A stretch of DNA of 64,000 nt from Saccharibacillus sp. JS10. GTDB lineage: Bacteria > Bacillota > Bacilli > Paenibacillales > Paenibacillaceae. Made by a program: the position numbers and the translations under genes. This document shows positions 63,433 through 64,000 of this stretch, one piece after another. Below the pieces are notes generated by a model. It worked only from the letters and a program-made list of their open reading frames with translations, made no database searches and was not told the DNA's origin. The stretch lies in contig NZ_JANFNS010000007.1 of the NCBI RefSeq assembly GCF_024436065.1, positions 1 through 64,000 on the forward strand, read 5' to 3'. Position 1 is the first letter of the stretch. Each line of letters opens with the position of its first letter.

Positions 63433-64000
63433 TTAGATCGACTCTGCCGGGTTCTGACGACTTTTCGCCATCTGCTGCCAGATGGTACCTGCCGCTTCTT
63501 CGCCGGAGTCGATACGCTCCAGCGCCATACGCGCTTGAAGACCCACTTCGAATTCGGGATCATTCGAAGCTTTTTCAAGAGCTTCTTTGGCATCGTCGGT
63601 GCCAAGCTCGTACAAGAAACGAGCCGCGCGCCAGCGTACAATTTTGCTATTGTCGGTGAGCGATTCCAGCATCACTTGCGTAGCTGCCGGATCTCCGATA
63701 TCCGATAGCGTGTCGCCGGCCGTTCGGCGCACAGCCGGCGAAGCGTCTTTCATCGCGCGGAACAGAAGCTGCATTGCTTCCGGCGTTTTCAAATCGCCGA
63801 GGTATACGACAGCGAGGCGGCGAATTTGCATTTTCTCGTCGCCAAGCGCCTGTTCGATCAGCGAAATATTGCCTTCGCTGACTTCCATCGCTTCCAAAGC
63901 CGAGTAGCGTAGACGCCAGTCTTCGCTGCGAAGCGCTTCTTCGACTTCGGCTTGCGACCACTCCAAGCGCTGCTCGACAAATTCATCCGCTTTGGCGCCG
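63433..64000 (-). CDS. HEAT-repeat protein, C-terminal part (start outside window)
   Basis: The reading frame is open to the window edge (GAKADEFVEQRLEWSQAEVE at the start of the visible part), so the true start lies beyond 64000. About 188 codons are visible, forming four or five HEAT repeats (LRYSALEAMEVSEGNISLIE, IRRLAVVYLGDLKTPEAMQL, VRRTAGDTLSDIGDPAATQV, VRWRAARFLYELGTDDAKEA). The pattern resembles the C-terminal half of the Bacillus YpgR/CvfC virulence-factor family, which has a Nfu/NifU-like N-terminus. That assignment needs the missing part. Confidence 0.75.
   Translation of the reverse strand, partial: GAKADEFVEQRLEWSQAEVEEALRSEDWRLRYSALEAMEVSEGNISLIEQALGDEKMQIRRLAVVYLGDLKTPEAMQLLFRAMKDASPAVRRTAGDTLSDIGDPAATQVMLESLTDNSKIVRWRAARFLYELGTDDAKEALEKASNDPEFEVGLQARMALERIDSGEEAAGTIWQQMAKSRQNPAESI

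Overview
The window looks like a chromosomal segment of a Gram-positive, low-to-moderate GC member of the Paenibacillaceae (Paenibacillus or Saccharibacillus type). The evidence is Firmicutes-style ribosome binding sites, the order sigW-rsiW-cdaA-cdaR-glmM-glmS with a glmS ribozyme, an aa3-type quinol oxidase operon (qoxABCD), YesM/YesN-type two-component genes beside an LplB/YtcP/LplA-type sugar transporter, and Zur and PerR boxes of the Bacillus type. I see no prophage, insertion sequence, CRISPR array or rRNA gene.

Layout, left to right. 1-363: four tRNA genes (Gly, Arg, Pro, Gly), the first lacking only its first three bases, closed by a terminator. 0.6-11.7 kb: PEP carboxylase, the envelope-stress sigma factor SigW with its anti-sigma factor, the c-di-AMP synthase CdaA and its partner CdaR, then GlmM and ribozyme-controlled GlmS, so c-di-AMP and amino-sugar/peptidoglycan precursor synthesis sit together. 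11.8-26.2 kb: housekeeping and accessory genes: a YahK-like alcohol dehydrogenase, a CE2-like esterase, a second methionine aminopeptidase, S-methylmethionine uptake and use (mmuP-mmuM), a candidate structured RNA, an orphan CheW, an acyltransferase, a CNNM/CorC protein, a DnaA-box cluster, a Zur-regulated operon (zagA, zinc-independent S14, atypical L33), ywbE, a GNAT enzyme and TagO.

26.4-40.6 kb is a carbohydrate-use locus: a YesM-type sensor kinase and YesN-type regulator, two ABC permeases, three tandem paralogous lipoprotein binding proteins and a cytoplasmic GH95 glycosidase. LacI/CcpA-like operators overlap the promoters of the second and third binding proteins. No ATPase is encoded, so a shared one elsewhere is likely. 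41-45 kb: qoxABCD. 45-47.7 kb: a GT39 glycosyltransferase and a GtrA protein on the minus strand. 47.8-52.2 kb: uronate catabolism (kduI, a DeoR-type regulator, kduD, a TIM-barrel isomerase and a second SDR). 52.5-55.3 kb: MetY, thioredoxin reductase with a PerR-like box over its promoter, and a glutaredoxin. 55.4-60.1 kb: xylR, divergent xylA and xylB, with unusual repeats and palindromes between them. 60.3-64 kb: a secreted transglutaminase-like protein, a LysP-type permease under a lysine riboswitch, and the end of a HEAT-repeat protein that runs off the window.

The least explained parts are intergenic: a multi-stem RNA-like element (18651-18910), a nested 129-bp inverted repeat (37912-38040), the DnaA-box cluster (21832-21963), and tandem repeats and palindromes around xylA (56637-56882, 58311-58424). 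All coordinates and motifs were read by eye; no database search or folding program was run.
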